Program-made: the position numbers and the translations under genes
The notes under the pieces: generated by a model
Seen by the model: only the letters and a program-made list of their open reading frames with translations
Databases searched by the model: none
What the model was told of the DNA's origin: nothing
NCBI RefSeq assembly: GCF_030316895.1
Contig: NZ_JASZYV010000003.1
Location: forward strand, 372,001 to 436,000
DNA from: Variovorax dokdonensis
GTDB taxonomy: Bacteria > Pseudomonadota > Gammaproteobacteria > Burkholderiales > Burkholderiaceae_C
Direction of reading: 5' to 3'
Length of the DNA stretch: 64,000 nt
In this document: positions 46,308-55,214 of the stretch, piece after piece
Numbering within the stretch: position 1 is the stretch's first letter
Layout of the letters: each line of letters begins with the position of its first letter

Positions 46308-48122
46308 TCAGACCGCTGGCGCGCGTACGTCCAGCGTAGAGGCCGAGGCGTCTGGCATGCGCCCTGCCAGAAGATCGCTCATCGCACGGTGCAGCTCCCC
46401 CGGCAGCACCGGCTTGTGCAGCAACGGCACGCCGGTGGCCATCGCCTCGCGCAGGCGCTCCGGTGCCGTGTCGCCGGTGACGAGCAGCGCCGGCATGTCG
46501 CCGCCGAACTCGCGCCGCAGCGTGGCCACGGCATCGGCGCCGGTGCTGTGGCCGCGCAGGCGATAGTCCACGATGGCCAGGTCGGGCCGGTGCCCGGTGC
46601 CGAAGATCAACACTTCCTCGATCGAGTCGGCCACGTCGCATCGGCACCCCCAGGCCCGCAGCAATTGCTGCATGGCCGTGCGCACCGTTTCGTCGTCGTC
46701 GATCACCAGCACGCGCATGCCGTCGAAACTGCGCTGCGCGGCTGGCTTGTCTGGCACAGCAGGGGCCATCGGCATGCCGGCGCGCGCCAGCGGCAGCCGG
46801 AAGCGGAACACGCTGCCGCGCCCGGCAACCGACGACAGGCGAAGCTCCTGCCCCAAGGCACGCGCGAGCCCTTGCGCGATGGCCAGGCCCAGGCCGAGAC
46901 CCTTGCGCCGGTCGCGCTCGACGTTGCCCAGTTGATGGAACTCGCGAAAAATGGTCTGGTGGTGGGCCGCCTCGATGCCGACGCCGGTGTCCCACACCTC
47001 CAGCGAAACCGATCCGCCCCGCGTGCGGCAGGCCACCAGCACGCCACCGTCGTCGGTGTAGCGGATGGCGTTCGACACCAGGTTGCGCAAGATGAGTGCG
47101 ACCAGCGCCGGATCGCCCTTGACCACCGCCCGCGTCTCTCGCGATCGGTACACGATGCCCTTGGCATCGGCCAGCGGCGCGAGCTCGTTCTCGATGCGGT
47201 TGAGCAGCGGCTGCAATGCGAAAGCCTGGAACACCGGCTTGACCACGCCGGCTTCCAGCCGCGAGAAGTCCAGCAGCGTGTCGAGCATTTCGGCCGAGGC
47301 TTGCCAGGTGGCGCGTGCATTGGCCAGCGCGGCCTTCTGCTCGATGGTCAACGGCGTGCGCGCCAGCACCTCGAGGAAGAGGCCCTGCGCATGGATGGGC
47401 TGGCGCAGGTCGTGGCTCGCCGCAGCCAGAAAGCGGGACTTGGCCAGGTTGGCCTCTTCGGCAGTGCGGTGCGCCTGCTGCGCGTGTTCGCTCTCCACGC
47501 GCAAGCGCTCGACCAGGCCCACGTTCTCCAGGCCCAGCGCAATGGCGCGCCGCGCCGCACGCGCGCCATTGCGCGCCTGCCCGATCAATGCAGCGATATA
47601 GAGCAGCACGGCCACCGCCAGCGTCCGGTAGGCAGGGTCGTCCATCGTCCACAGCTTGCTCGACAGCATCGCCGCCTCGGACAGGCCGAACACCACGAAC
47701 AACGGGAAGATGGGTGCGAGCGAGGACATCGAGCTGCCGGCCACGCCCGCAAGCGTCGCCACCACCAGCACGCTGCCGGCCACGGTGGTCGAGCCCAGTG
47801 CGGCCCACGCCAATGCGCCCCAGAGCGCCCCGTCGATGAGGTTGAGCACCATCTTGCGCCCGAGCACGCTGCGCGCGGCCACCGGCGTGATGGTCGTTTC
47901 CAGCAGGCGGCGTGCATCCCATGCCAGGAAGAGCTTGAAGATGATGATGGCCGCGCACCAGGCGCCAAGCGCGAAGCCGTTGCTCGGGTTGGCCAGCACG
48001 AAGACGAGCGTCGGCGCCACCAGAAGCGTCGGAATCACCGAACTGCCGACGTTGCCCAACTGCAGCCGCAGCTGCTCGACCAGCATCCGATCTTCGGGCA
48101 GCGGAGGGTCGATGCCAGCCAT
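46308..48122 (-). CDS. hybrid sensor histidine kinase with C-terminal receiver
   Basis: 604 residues. Its ATG overlaps the stop of the LuxR regulator gene by one base (TGATG), so the two are coupled. N-terminus: about six membrane segments (25-195), no periplasmic domain. Then a coiled coil and the H-box AAASHDLRQPIHAQ with phospho-His H237; N-box NLVSNAIRYTDDG; G-boxes DTGVGIE and KGLGLGLAIAQGLA. After a linker, a receiver domain with D519 in AIVDYRLRG and Lys in LLHKPV. The integral-membrane sensor suggests a membrane-associated or hydrophobic signal. Confidence 0.93.
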   Translation of the reverse strand: MAGIDPPLPEDRMLVEQLRLQLGNVGSSVIPTLLVAPTLVFVLANPSNGFALGAWCAAIIIFKLFLAWDARRLLETTITPVAARSVLGRKMVLNLIDGALWGALAWAALGSTTVAGSVLVVATLAGVAGSSMSSLAPIFPLFVVFGLSEAAMLSSKLWTMDDPAYRTLAVAVLLYIAALIGQARNGARAARRAIALGLENVGLVERLRVESEHAQQAHRTAEEANLAKSRFLAAASHDLRQPIHAQGLFLEVLARTPLTIEQKAALANARATWQASAEMLDTLLDFSRLEAGVVKPVFQAFALQPLLNRIENELAPLADAKGIVYRSRETRAVVKGDPALVALILRNLVSNAIRYTDDGGVLVACRTRGGSVSLEVWDTGVGIEAAHHQTIFREFHQLGNVERDRRKGLGLGLAIAQGLARALGQELRLSSVAGRGSVFRFRLPLARAGMPMAPAVPDKPAAQRSFDGMRVLVIDDDETVRTAMQQLLRAWGCRCDVADSIEEVLIFGTGHRPDLAIVDYRLRGHSTGADAVATLRREFGGDMPALLVTGDTAPERLREAMATGVPLLHKPVLPGELHRAMSDLLAGRMPDASASTLDVRAPAV

Positions 48123-48724
48123 CAGGTGACGATGCCGCGCTGGCGCGCCGCAAAGCTGGCTTCGGACCGGCTCGAAACCTGCAGGGCCGCGAGCACCGCC
48201 TGCACATGGCCGCGCACGGTGTTCTCGGACAGATCGAGCCGCCGCCCGATGAGCTTGTTGGACAGCCCCTGGCACATCAGCGCAAGCACCTCGCTCTGGC
48301 GCGGCGTGAGCAGCGCCGGCTGCGGTGCGGCCGGTGCCTGCGCACTCACCGGCAGGCCGCGCCGCACCTGCGCGATGACCGAAAGGATGGTGTCGGCGGG
48401 TTCGGCCTTGGAGACGAAGGCGGCGGCGCCGCGCTCGATGGCCGCCGACACCTTCTGCGGCGCGACCTCGGACGAAAGCATGATGACCGCCGCCTGAGGC
48501 CAGCGGCGCTTGACCAGGGCAATGCCCTCCAGGCCGCTCAGCCCCTGCAACTGGATGTCGAGCAGCACCAGCGCCGGATCGCCGATCGGCAAGGCCATGG
48601 CCTCTTCGAGCGAAGCGGCCTCGCTCGCTTGCAGATCGGGAATGGCCGCGCTCAGCACCATGCGCAGCCCGCAGCGGAACAGCGAATGGTCGTCGATCAG
48701 CAGGATTTGGGGCGGCAACAGCAT
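48122..48724 (-). CDS. NarL/LuxR-type response regulator
   Basis: 200 residues from ATG 48724 (TTG 48745 possible). Receiver with D11-D12 and phospho-acceptor D56 in LVLLDIQLQGLSG. The C-terminal LuxR helix-turn-helix (about 138-195) reads LTPRQSEVLALMCQGLSNKLI, then DLSENTVRGHVQAVLAAL. It is translationally coupled to the hybrid kinase that follows. Divergent from a small hypothetical gene at 48843. Confidence 0.92.
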   Translation of the reverse strand: MLLPPQILLIDDHSLFRCGLRMVLSAAIPDLQASEAASLEEAMALPIGDPALVLLDIQLQGLSGLEGIALVKRRWPQAAVIMLSSEVAPQKVSAAIERGAAAFVSKAEPADTILSVIAQVRRGLPVSAQAPAAPQPALLTPRQSEVLALMCQGLSNKLIGRRLDLSENTVRGHVQAVLAALQVSSRSEASFAARQRGIVT

Positions 48725-48842
48725 GGGCCACCGGATTTTGCCCAAGCCACGGATAGGCCGACCGGTCCAAATGGACTATTTACCGCGCAAGCGGGAGCGA
48801 CGACGATCGGCAGCACTCCCGCAGAACAGCAAACGCCGCGAA

Positions 48843-49109
48843 ATGAAGCCTTTGGTTCACGTCCAACGCCTCGAGAAGAATGCCTACACCTACGACGTGA
48901 GCGCGTTCGGCAATCTGACGGCGGGCGACGGGGTCACCTTCGAATCGCTGGAGCTGTGCCTGTTCGACGCCGCCGCTTCGCTGGACCAGTACTTCGCCAA
49001 CGTCGAACTCCAGCTCGACGGCCGGCCCATCGGCCCCTGCGCCACCCGGACGATGCGGCGCGATCCGGCCTGCGTGGCCCAGCGCATGCGCCGGCATACC
49101 CAGCGCTAG
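48843..49109 (+). CDS. small hypothetical protein
   Basis: 88 residues from ATG 48843. The middle looks like a real folded domain (GDGVTFESLELCLFDAAASL, then FANVELQLDGRPIG), with balanced composition, two cysteines and no signal peptide or membrane helix. No Shine-Dalgarno is evident. I do not recognise a family. Divergent from the two-component pair and followed by a methyltransferase gene on the same strand. Confidence 0.6.
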   Translation: MKPLVHVQRLEKNAYTYDVSAFGNLTAGDGVTFESLELCLFDAAASLDQYFANVELQLDGRPIGPCATRTMRRDPACVAQRMRRHTQR

Positions 49110-49136
49110 CCACTGTTTGCGCCACGCCAGGCGCGG

Positions 49137-49168
49137 CGCCGCGTACGGCCCGCGTACGGCCCGCGTAC
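49137..49168. repeat. tandem 11-bp repeat in front of the methyltransferase gene
   Basis: The unit GCGTACGGCCC occurs in two full copies plus a partial third (GCGTACC), ending just before the start region of the methyltransferase gene. Each unit holds the palindrome GTAC. It could be a slippage-prone spacer in the leader. Confidence 0.5.
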
Positions 49169-49177
49169 CATGGCCGG

Positions 49178-49816
49178 ATGCCGCTGCAACCCGACGACCT
49201 GGCACGAATCACCGCCACCACGCTCGCGCACTACGACCGCAACGCGCAGGAGTTCCGCGAACGCACTTGGGACCATGACGTTCAGCAGAACATCGACGCG
49301 CTGCTGCGCCACATCGTGGTCGCGCCTCCCTTTTCGATCCTCGACTTCGGCTGCGGACCGGGCCGGGACCTGATCGCCTTCTCGCGCCTGGGGCACCGCC
49401 CCACCGGGGTCGAAGGCTCGCCCGCGCTGGCGCAGATGGCGCGCGAGGCAAGCGGCTGCCCGGTGCTGCATCAGGACTTTCTGGCGCTCGATCTTCCGCC
49501 CGAAAGCTTCGACGGCATCTTTGCCAATGCCTCGCTGTTCCATGTGCCGGCCCAGGAACTGCCGCGCGTGCTGCGGCAGCTTTGGGCCAGCCTCAAGCCC
49601 GGCGGCGTGCTTTTCTCGTCCAACCCGCGCGGCGAAGGCCAGGAAGGCTGGCGCGGCGAGCGCTACGGCAGCTGGCACGACCTGCCCGCATGGCGCGCGC
49701 ACATGCAGGCCGCCGGCTTCACCGAACTGGAGCACTACTACCGCCCCGAGGGCCTGCCGCGCGAGGAGCAGCCTTGGCTGGCCAGCGTCTGGCGGCGGAC
49801 AACCCCGGTTGCGTGA
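49178..49816 (+). CDS. class I SAM-dependent methyltransferase
   Basis: 212 residues from ATG 49178. SAM-binding motif I ILDFGCGPGRDLIAFS at about 54-69, motif II acidic residue in GVEGSP, motif IV FDGIFANASLFHV, and post-motif LKPGGVLFSSNPRG. This is the Methyltransf_11/25 type acting on a small molecule. ATG 49170 in another frame is excluded by the protein pattern. An EF-G-like gene follows 63 bp downstream. Confidence 0.88.
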   Translation: MPLQPDDLARITATTLAHYDRNAQEFRERTWDHDVQQNIDALLRHIVVAPPFSILDFGCGPGRDLIAFSRLGHRPTGVEGSPALAQMAREASGCPVLHQDFLALDLPPESFDGIFANASLFHVPAQELPRVLRQLWASLKPGGVLFSSNPRGEGQEGWRGERYGSWHDLPAWRAHMQAAGFTELEHYYRPEGLPREEQPWLASVWRRTTPVA

Positions 49817-49879
49817 GGCGGATTCGGGCCGGACAATGGTTCGGCCAGGCCCTGGCCACATGGGCCGAAGGAGACGCCC

Positions 49880-51940
49880 ATGCCAAGCCGATCGAGCGGC
49901 CTCGCGGCCGAATTGGAACAAGTACGCACCTTGGCGCTCACCGGCCCGTCGGCCAGCGGCAAGACCACCCTGGCAGAAGCCCTGTTGCAGGCCGCAGGGA
50001 TGATCGGCGCGGCCGGCAGCGTGGAGCGCGGCAGCACGGTCAGCGACCATGATTCGATCGAGCGGCGCATGCAGCACTCGCTCGTCTCCTCGGTGATGCA
50101 CCTCACGCATGCCGACACCCGCGTCCATTTCATCGACACGCCCGGCAGCCCCGACTTCCTCGGGCAGAGCCTGCCGGCGCTGGAAGCGGTAGAGACCGCC
50201 GCCATCGTCATCAACGCAGCCACGGGCATCGAGCCGATGGCGGTGCGCATGATGCAGTACGCGGCCCAGCGCAACCTCGACCGGCTCATCATCATCAACA
50301 AGATCGACAGCCAGGGCGTGCAACTGGGCGACTTGCTCGCGCGCATCCAGGCCACCTTCGGCCGCGAATGCCTGCCGCTCAACCTGCCGGCCGACGGCGG
50401 CGCGCGCGTGGTCGACTGCTTCTTCAACCGCGAAGGCGAGACCGACCTGGGACCGGTCGAAGCCGCGCATCGCGCGCTGGTCGAGCAGGTGGTGGAGGTC
50501 GATTCCGAATTCGTCGACCGCTACCTGAACGACGGCGACGTCGATGCCACCGAGCTTCACGCGCCGCTGGAGCAGGCGCTGCGCGAGGGGCACCTTATCC
50601 CCGTGTGCTTCGTCTCGGCGCGCACCGGCGCGGGCCTGCCGGAGCTGCTCGACGTCATCGTCAGGCTGCTGCCCAACCCGACCGAGGCGAATCCGCCGGC
50701 GTTCCTCGTCGGCGAAGGTGAAGAGGCACGCCCCATGAAAGTCGAGCCCGACCCGTCGCGGCATGTGCTGGCCCATGTGTTCAAGGTGTCGGTCGACCCC
50801 TTCGTCGGCAAGATGGGCATCTTCCGTGTGCATCAGGGAACGCTGGCGCGCGACGGCCAGCTCTATGTCGGCTCGAGCCGCAAGCCTTTCAAGGTGAGCA
50901 ACCTGTTCATGCTGCAGGGCAAGGACCATGTGCCCGCCGGACGGCTGCTGCCCGGCGACATCGCCGCCGTCGCCAAAGTGGACGACCTGCACTTCGATGC
51001 CGTGCTGCACGACGCGGCAGAAGACGACCACGTCCACCTGGCCCCGCTGGACTTTCCGGTGCCGGTCCACGGCCTGGCGGTCGAGCCCAAGCGCCATGGC
51101 GATGAGCAGCGCATGTGGGAGATCCTGGGCAAGCTGGTGGACGAAGACCCCTGCCTGCGCCTGGAACATGTGGCCGCCACCAACGAGACGGTGATCTACG
51201 GCCTGGGCGAGTTGCACCTGCGCGTGCTGCTCGAACGGCTGCAGGAGGTCTACAAGTTCGAGGTCAACACGCGCCCGCCCCGCATCGCCTATCGCGAGAC
51301 CATCACCGCCCCGGCCGAAGGGCACCACCGACACAAGAAGCAAAGCGGCGGTGCCGGCCAGTTCGGCGAGGTGTTCCTGCGCATTGAGCCTCTGGAGCGC
51401 GGCGGTGGCTTCCAGTTCGTCGACGAGGTGCGCGGCGGCACCATCCCGGGCCAGTTCATCCCTGCGGTGGAAAAAGGCGTGCGCGAGGTGCTGGAGCACG
51501 GCGCCATCGCGGGCTACCCGGTGGTGGACGTGCGCGTGGTCGTGTACGACGGCAAGCACCACAGCGTGGACAGCAAGGACATCGCCTTTGCCACGGCCGG
51601 ACGCAAGGCTTTCATCGAAGCGATCCGCGCGGCGCGCCCGATCGTGCTGGAGCCGGTGGTCAACATCGACATCGCGGCGCCCGAGCAGTCGATGGGCGAC
51701 ATTACCGGCGACCTCTCAGGCCGTCGCGGCCTGGTCAACGGCACCGACAGCGACGCCGCCGGTGTCGTGCAGATCCGCGGCCAGGTGCCGCTGTCGGAGC
51801 TGTCGGGCTACCAGTCGCGCCTGAATGCCCTGACCAGCGGCCAGGGCCGCTACACGATGCTGCTGTCGCACTATGCGGCGGTGCCGCCGTCGGTGCAGCA
51901 GACGCTGACCTCGCAGCATCAGCAGCGCGACGACGACTGA
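49880..51940 (+). CDS. elongation factor G-like translational GTPase (EF-G2/FusA2 type)
   Basis: 686 residues from ATG 49880 (GGAG upstream). Domain order matches EF-G. The G1 loop is GPSASGKTT (22-30) rather than the AHIDAGKTT of true EF-G; G3 is DTPGSPDF (86-93), G4 NKID (140-143). The usual switch-I RGITI is replaced by HSLVSS (about 67-71). Domain IV, which enters the decoding site, is present (KKQSGGAGQFGEVFLRIEP). It is a paralogue of unknown role rather than the housekeeping factor, as seen for FusA2 of mycobacteria and other bacteria. Confidence 0.9.
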   Translation: MPSRSSGLAAELEQVRTLALTGPSASGKTTLAEALLQAAGMIGAAGSVERGSTVSDHDSIERRMQHSLVSSVMHLTHADTRVHFIDTPGSPDFLGQSLPALEAVETAAIVINAATGIEPMAVRMMQYAAQRNLDRLIIINKIDSQGVQLGDLLARIQATFGRECLPLNLPADGGARVVDCFFNREGETDLGPVEAAHRALVEQVVEVDSEFVDRYLNDGDVDATELHAPLEQALREGHLIPVCFVSARTGAGLPELLDVIVRLLPNPTEANPPAFLVGEGEEARPMKVEPDPSRHVLAHVFKVSVDPFVGKMGIFRVHQGTLARDGQLYVGSSRKPFKVSNLFMLQGKDHVPAGRLLPGDIAAVAKVDDLHFDAVLHDAAEDDHVHLAPLDFPVPVHGLAVEPKRHGDEQRMWEILGKLVDEDPCLRLEHVAATNETVIYGLGELHLRVLLERLQEVYKFEVNTRPPRIAYRETITAPAEGHHRHKKQSGGAGQFGEVFLRIEPLERGGGFQFVDEVRGGTIPGQFIPAVEKGVREVLEHGAIAGYPVVDVRVVVYDGKHHSVDSKDIAFATAGRKAFIEAIRAARPIVLEPVVNIDIAAPEQSMGDITGDLSGRRGLVNGTDSDAAGVVQIRGQVPLSELSGYQSRLNALTSGQGRYTMLLSHYAAVPPSVQQTLTSQHQQRDDD

Positions 51941-51947
51941 GCCTCAC

Positions 51948-53795
51948 TCACTGGCACGCATAGCTCGTCGCCACGCGCGGGTCGGTGCCCTGGTAGACCG
52001 GCTTGGCCGGATGGCTGCACAGCAGGCCCGACGCCTTGGTCGGCGCCGAAGCCGGCGTCTGGATCTCGAGCCGCTCGGGCGAGTTGCCCTGCTCCACCCA
52101 GCCGGTCAGTGCCGCATAGAGCTGGTCGTTGGTCGGCAGCGGCAAGGATGCGGCCGTGTTGGTCGTGCCGTTGGAAAAGCCGTGCGCCATGCCGGGCACC
52201 AGGAACAGCCGGTAGTAGTTCTTCAGGATCAGCGGCGACACCGGGTCGTTGGCGATCTGGGCGTTCAACCGCTCGTAGTAGTTGAGCGTGCCTTGGATCG
52301 GAATGAGCGTGTCCGCCATGCCGTGATAGACCAGCATCTTGCCGCCACGCAATGCGAACTCGTTGAGGTTCGGATCGTCGGTGTTGATGTTGGCAAAGGT
52401 CGATTGCAGCGCCAGGCCCTGGTCGGCGGCGTTCGACAGGTTGGCGTAGGTCAGCGTCTTCCACTTGTCCATGCCGTTCGAGACCGCATTGATGAAGTTG
52501 GGCTGCGCATAGCTCGCATCTTGCAGTTCGAGCGCGACCAGATCGGTGGCGATCGGGAACGGCGTCGGCCCGGCCAGTCCCAGCATGTTGGTGCCGCGCG
52601 TCAGGCCGAACCACCGCTGGTTGGACGCCAGCATCGGCCCCATGCCGATGTCGGTGGCCGGGAACGGCACCGAGCCGTCCGTCGTCTGGCCATACCAGAT
52701 CTTGTTCATCGCCTGCGCCTGCACCTTGGTCACGCAACTGGCGGCCGGACCAGTGCCGCCATCGCTCACGCACAGCACGGTGGCGTCGAGCGACGGGTCG
52801 TAGCGGCAGGACATCGGATCGGTGATGTAGCCAAGATGCTGGCCGCCCACCACGTCACAGGCGTTGATCGCCGCATTGCCCATGGCCGTGAGTTGCGCGC
52901 TGGTCAGCGGCACGCCGGCCAGGTCGCGTTGATAGACGACCTGCGGGTACAGCTCGCCGGTGATGAACTTCGTCCAGTTGATCGCAGGCGCGCCGGCCAG
53001 GATGCCGTCGAAGTCCTTCGGGTAGACCTGCGCCAGCTTGTGCCCCTGGCGCCCGCCGGTCGAGAAGCCGTTGAAGTACGCGTACTTGGCCGGCTCGCCG
53101 TAGTACTGCCTGGTCAGCGCCTTGGTCTTGTCCGCCATCTCGTGAATCGCGCGCTGGGAGAAGTCGTTCCACAGCACGGTGTTGGGCGTGCCGTCGGGCT
53201 TCATGGCGAACGAGCCGCCGTTGGCGGTGTTGGCGTGGCCGGTGTCGGTGCTGGCGGACACGGCGCCCTCCACCATCGCCGTGGTCGCGGGCGCGCCGGA
53301 GCTGCCGCCCGACGTGCCTGCCAGCACCGTCAGCGAGGTGTGCGCGCCGCCCGCCCAGCCGCCACCGCCCTTGGCGTGAATGCGCTTGTTCCATCGATCC
53401 TGCGTTGGCAGCCAGACCTCGATGCCGATGCCCGCCGAAGTCGACGGTGCGTCTTCCGGCCCCGGGTTGCCGGGCCCGACCAGCAGCTTGACCATGCACA
53501 CGTCGGCGCTGGCCACGACCGGTGTTCCGGGCTGGGTGCCGCCGGGCAGCGCCAGGGTGTCGCCCTGCTTGAAGGCCCGCACCAGAAGCACCTTCGTCTG
53601 GTCGTCGGGCGTGAAGCGCGACTTCATCGTGTCGTCGCACGCCAGCTTGGCTTCGGCGGGCGGTGTGCCGGGGCCGGGGCCACCGCCTCCACCGCTGCCG
53701 CCCCCGCACGCCGCAACGACCGCGCCCGCAAAGGCAACGGATAACCACCGGATCGAGGCGACCGGCACCGGATGCTTGATCTCGAAACTGCGCAT
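51948..53795 (-). CDS. tannase/feruloyl-esterase family lipoprotein lacking the family disulfide
   Basis: 615 residues from ATG 53795 (AAGGAGA 5 nt upstream). The N-terminus has a lipoprotein-like signal (AGAVVAAC, Cys30) followed by a Gly/Pro stretch. Alpha/beta hydrolase of the tannase family: nucleophile S245 in NGFSTGGRQG, Asp D495 in HGMADTLIP, His H538 in VPGMAHGFSNG. In known members a Cys precedes the Ser and another follows the His, joined as a disulfide (CS-D-HC motif). Here these are F244 and G539. Substrate (gallate, ferulate or other ester) unknown. Convergent with the EF-G-like gene. Confidence 0.88.
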   Translation of the reverse strand: MRSFEIKHPVPVASIRWLSVAFAGAVVAACGGGSGGGGGPGPGTPPAEAKLACDDTMKSRFTPDDQTKVLLVRAFKQGDTLALPGGTQPGTPVVASADVCMVKLLVGPGNPGPEDAPSTSAGIGIEVWLPTQDRWNKRIHAKGGGGWAGGAHTSLTVLAGTSGGSSGAPATTAMVEGAVSASTDTGHANTANGGSFAMKPDGTPNTVLWNDFSQRAIHEMADKTKALTRQYYGEPAKYAYFNGFSTGGRQGHKLAQVYPKDFDGILAGAPAINWTKFITGELYPQVVYQRDLAGVPLTSAQLTAMGNAAINACDVVGGQHLGYITDPMSCRYDPSLDATVLCVSDGGTGPAASCVTKVQAQAMNKIWYGQTTDGSVPFPATDIGMGPMLASNQRWFGLTRGTNMLGLAGPTPFPIATDLVALELQDASYAQPNFINAVSNGMDKWKTLTYANLSNAADQGLALQSTFANINTDDPNLNEFALRGGKMLVYHGMADTLIPIQGTLNYYERLNAQIANDPVSPLILKNYYRLFLVPGMAHGFSNGTTNTAASLPLPTNDQLYAALTGWVEQGNSPERLEIQTPASAPTKASGLLCSHPAKPVYQGTDPRVATSYACQ

Positions 53796-54148
53796 GAATG
53801 TCTCCTTCGGTTCGCCGGGGCAACGTGCGGCGGCGTGAGGCAGTTTTGCGCTCGGGCTTTTACGTTCGACGTAGGCACGAAGCGAACGGCGCGTGGGACT
53901 CGCCGCACACGCACGAGGCTGCCCAGAGAGAAAGCGCTTGTAGGACTCGGTGCCCCAACTTTACGAAGGCTACGTTGCCCGTCGGCAACGCAGCGAGCCA
54001 TGCAACAGATGTGGCAAGCTGTGAGCGCCATGCATGAACACGTCACCACGCCGAGGCTGCTGGCCATTGGGCGCGCAATTGGGCACGCAATGGGGCACGC
54101 AATGATCGAGATCCATCGCTGCACCGCCGTTGCGCGGTCAATCGCGGC
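53796..54148. other. 353-bp spacer with small candidate frame and tandem repeat
   Basis: It separates the divergent tannase and FUSC genes. It holds a GTTGCC/GGCAAC hairpin just before 54000, a 50-codon candidate frame (54000-54152) and a 12-bp tandem repeat (54067-54102). Promoters for both flanking genes must lie here, but no strong -35/-10 pair stood out. Confidence 0.4.
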
Positions 54149-54152
54149 ATGA
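54000..54152 (+). CDS. candidate small ORF overlapping the FUSC start
   Basis: A 50-codon frame whose stop overlaps the FUSC ATG as ATGA, the arrangement used for translational coupling. It is rich in Met, His and Ala and includes a repeated G-[RH]-A-[IM] segment produced by the tandem DNA repeat. No convincing Shine-Dalgarno and no known family. It may be a leader peptide or chance. Confidence 0.25.
   Translation: MQQMWQAVSAMHEHVTTPRLLAIGRAIGHAMGHAMIEIHRCTAVARSIAA
54067..54102. repeat. three-copy 12-bp tandem repeat
   Basis: TTGGGCGCGCAA, TTGGGCACGCAA and TGGGGCACGCAA follow one another without gaps, ending 46 bp before the FUSC start. Copies differ at one or two positions. Confidence 0.8.
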
Positions 54153-55186
54153 AGGGCGAAGCGCGGCGAGGCAACGTGCGACGCGATACGCCGTCAGGTC
54201 TTGCCCGCTTTCGCTTCGTGCGCGAGGGGCACCTGTGGCACGGCCTTCAACTCGCGGTGTCGATCGCGCTGGCCTACGGCGTATCGCGTGCCTTCGCCCT
54301 GCCGCAGCCGCACTGGGCCGTGATGAGCGCGTTGATCGTCAGTCGGCCAGATGCGAGCGCGACGCGCTCGGTCGGGCTGCAGCGACTGACGGCAACGCTG
54401 GGCGGCGCGCTGGTCGGGCTCGGCGGGGCGGGCCTGGTTCACATCGGCTTTGGGCCTGCAGAGCTGGTGACGTTGATCGTGGTGATCGCATTGGCCATTG
54501 CGACGGCCGACCGCATCGGCCTGCGCAGCGCCAGCATCACGGCGCTGATCGTGATGGGATCGGGCGCGCTGCAGGACGGATCGCCGCTGGCCGTGGCGGG
54601 CCTGCGCACTCTGGAGATCGCCGTCGGCGCGTCGGTGGCCATGGGCTGCGCATGGGCCGCGCACCGCCTGTCTGTCGTGTCTCGGCCTTCTGCGGTGGTG
54701 TCGGGCCTGATGCTCGAACTGGCGGCCCAGGTCGAAGCGTCGACGAGCGACGACCGCGCCTTGCGTGAGGCGCAGAGCAGCCTGGTGCGTGCGACGCTGC
54801 GCCGCTTGGGCGAGATGGTTCACGGGGCGCCGGCAGGCTCTTCGCAGCGAACGCTGTTCGGCTTGGCCATGCGCGTGGCGCAAGACGCCGGATGGTTGGC
54901 GCGGCAGGCGGCCGAGGTCGCATCGTCGTCGCCGGAGCAAGTCAGGCAAACAACATCTGCCGCCGCCAATGCGCTGCGGGCGGCAGCAAGAAGTTTCGAT
55001 GGGATGGAAAGCGCGGAGACAGCAACGGCGGCCATCGCGGCGATGAGCACCGTTGGCGGCGAAGCCTGGCGGGTCGATGCCTTGTTGGCCTTGCAACAGG
55101 ACCTGCGCAAGGCGCTGAAGGTAGCCGATGCCACCGGCTCGGCTTTGGCGAAGACGTCGGGTCGACCGCCCAGTCCGCCCAACTGA
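54149..55186 (+). CDS. FUSC-family membrane protein
   Basis: 345 residues. Five or six close-packed membrane segments fill residues about 28-190, beginning HGLQLAVSIALAYGVSRAFA and containing the family pattern PHWAVMSALIVSRPDASATR, then RLTATLGGALVGLG. A cytoplasmic helical domain makes up the rest. FUSC (fusaric-acid-resistance-like, aromatic-acid exporter) proteins pump out aromatic acids; this is the short single-domain version. No membrane-fusion partner is adjacent. Confidence 0.82.
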   Translation: MKGEARRGNVRRDTPSGLARFRFVREGHLWHGLQLAVSIALAYGVSRAFALPQPHWAVMSALIVSRPDASATRSVGLQRLTATLGGALVGLGGAGLVHIGFGPAELVTLIVVIALAIATADRIGLRSASITALIVMGSGALQDGSPLAVAGLRTLEIAVGASVAMGCAWAAHRLSVVSRPSAVVSGLMLELAAQVEASTSDDRALREAQSSLVRATLRRLGEMVHGAPAGSSQRTLFGLAMRVAQDAGWLARQAAEVASSSPEQVRQTTSAAANALRAAARSFDGMESAETATAAIAAMSTVGGEAWRVDALLALQQDLRKALKVADATGSALAKTSGRPPSPPN

Positions 55187-55214
55187 GCGCACCGCTTCGG
55201 GCCGCCGGGAAAGC

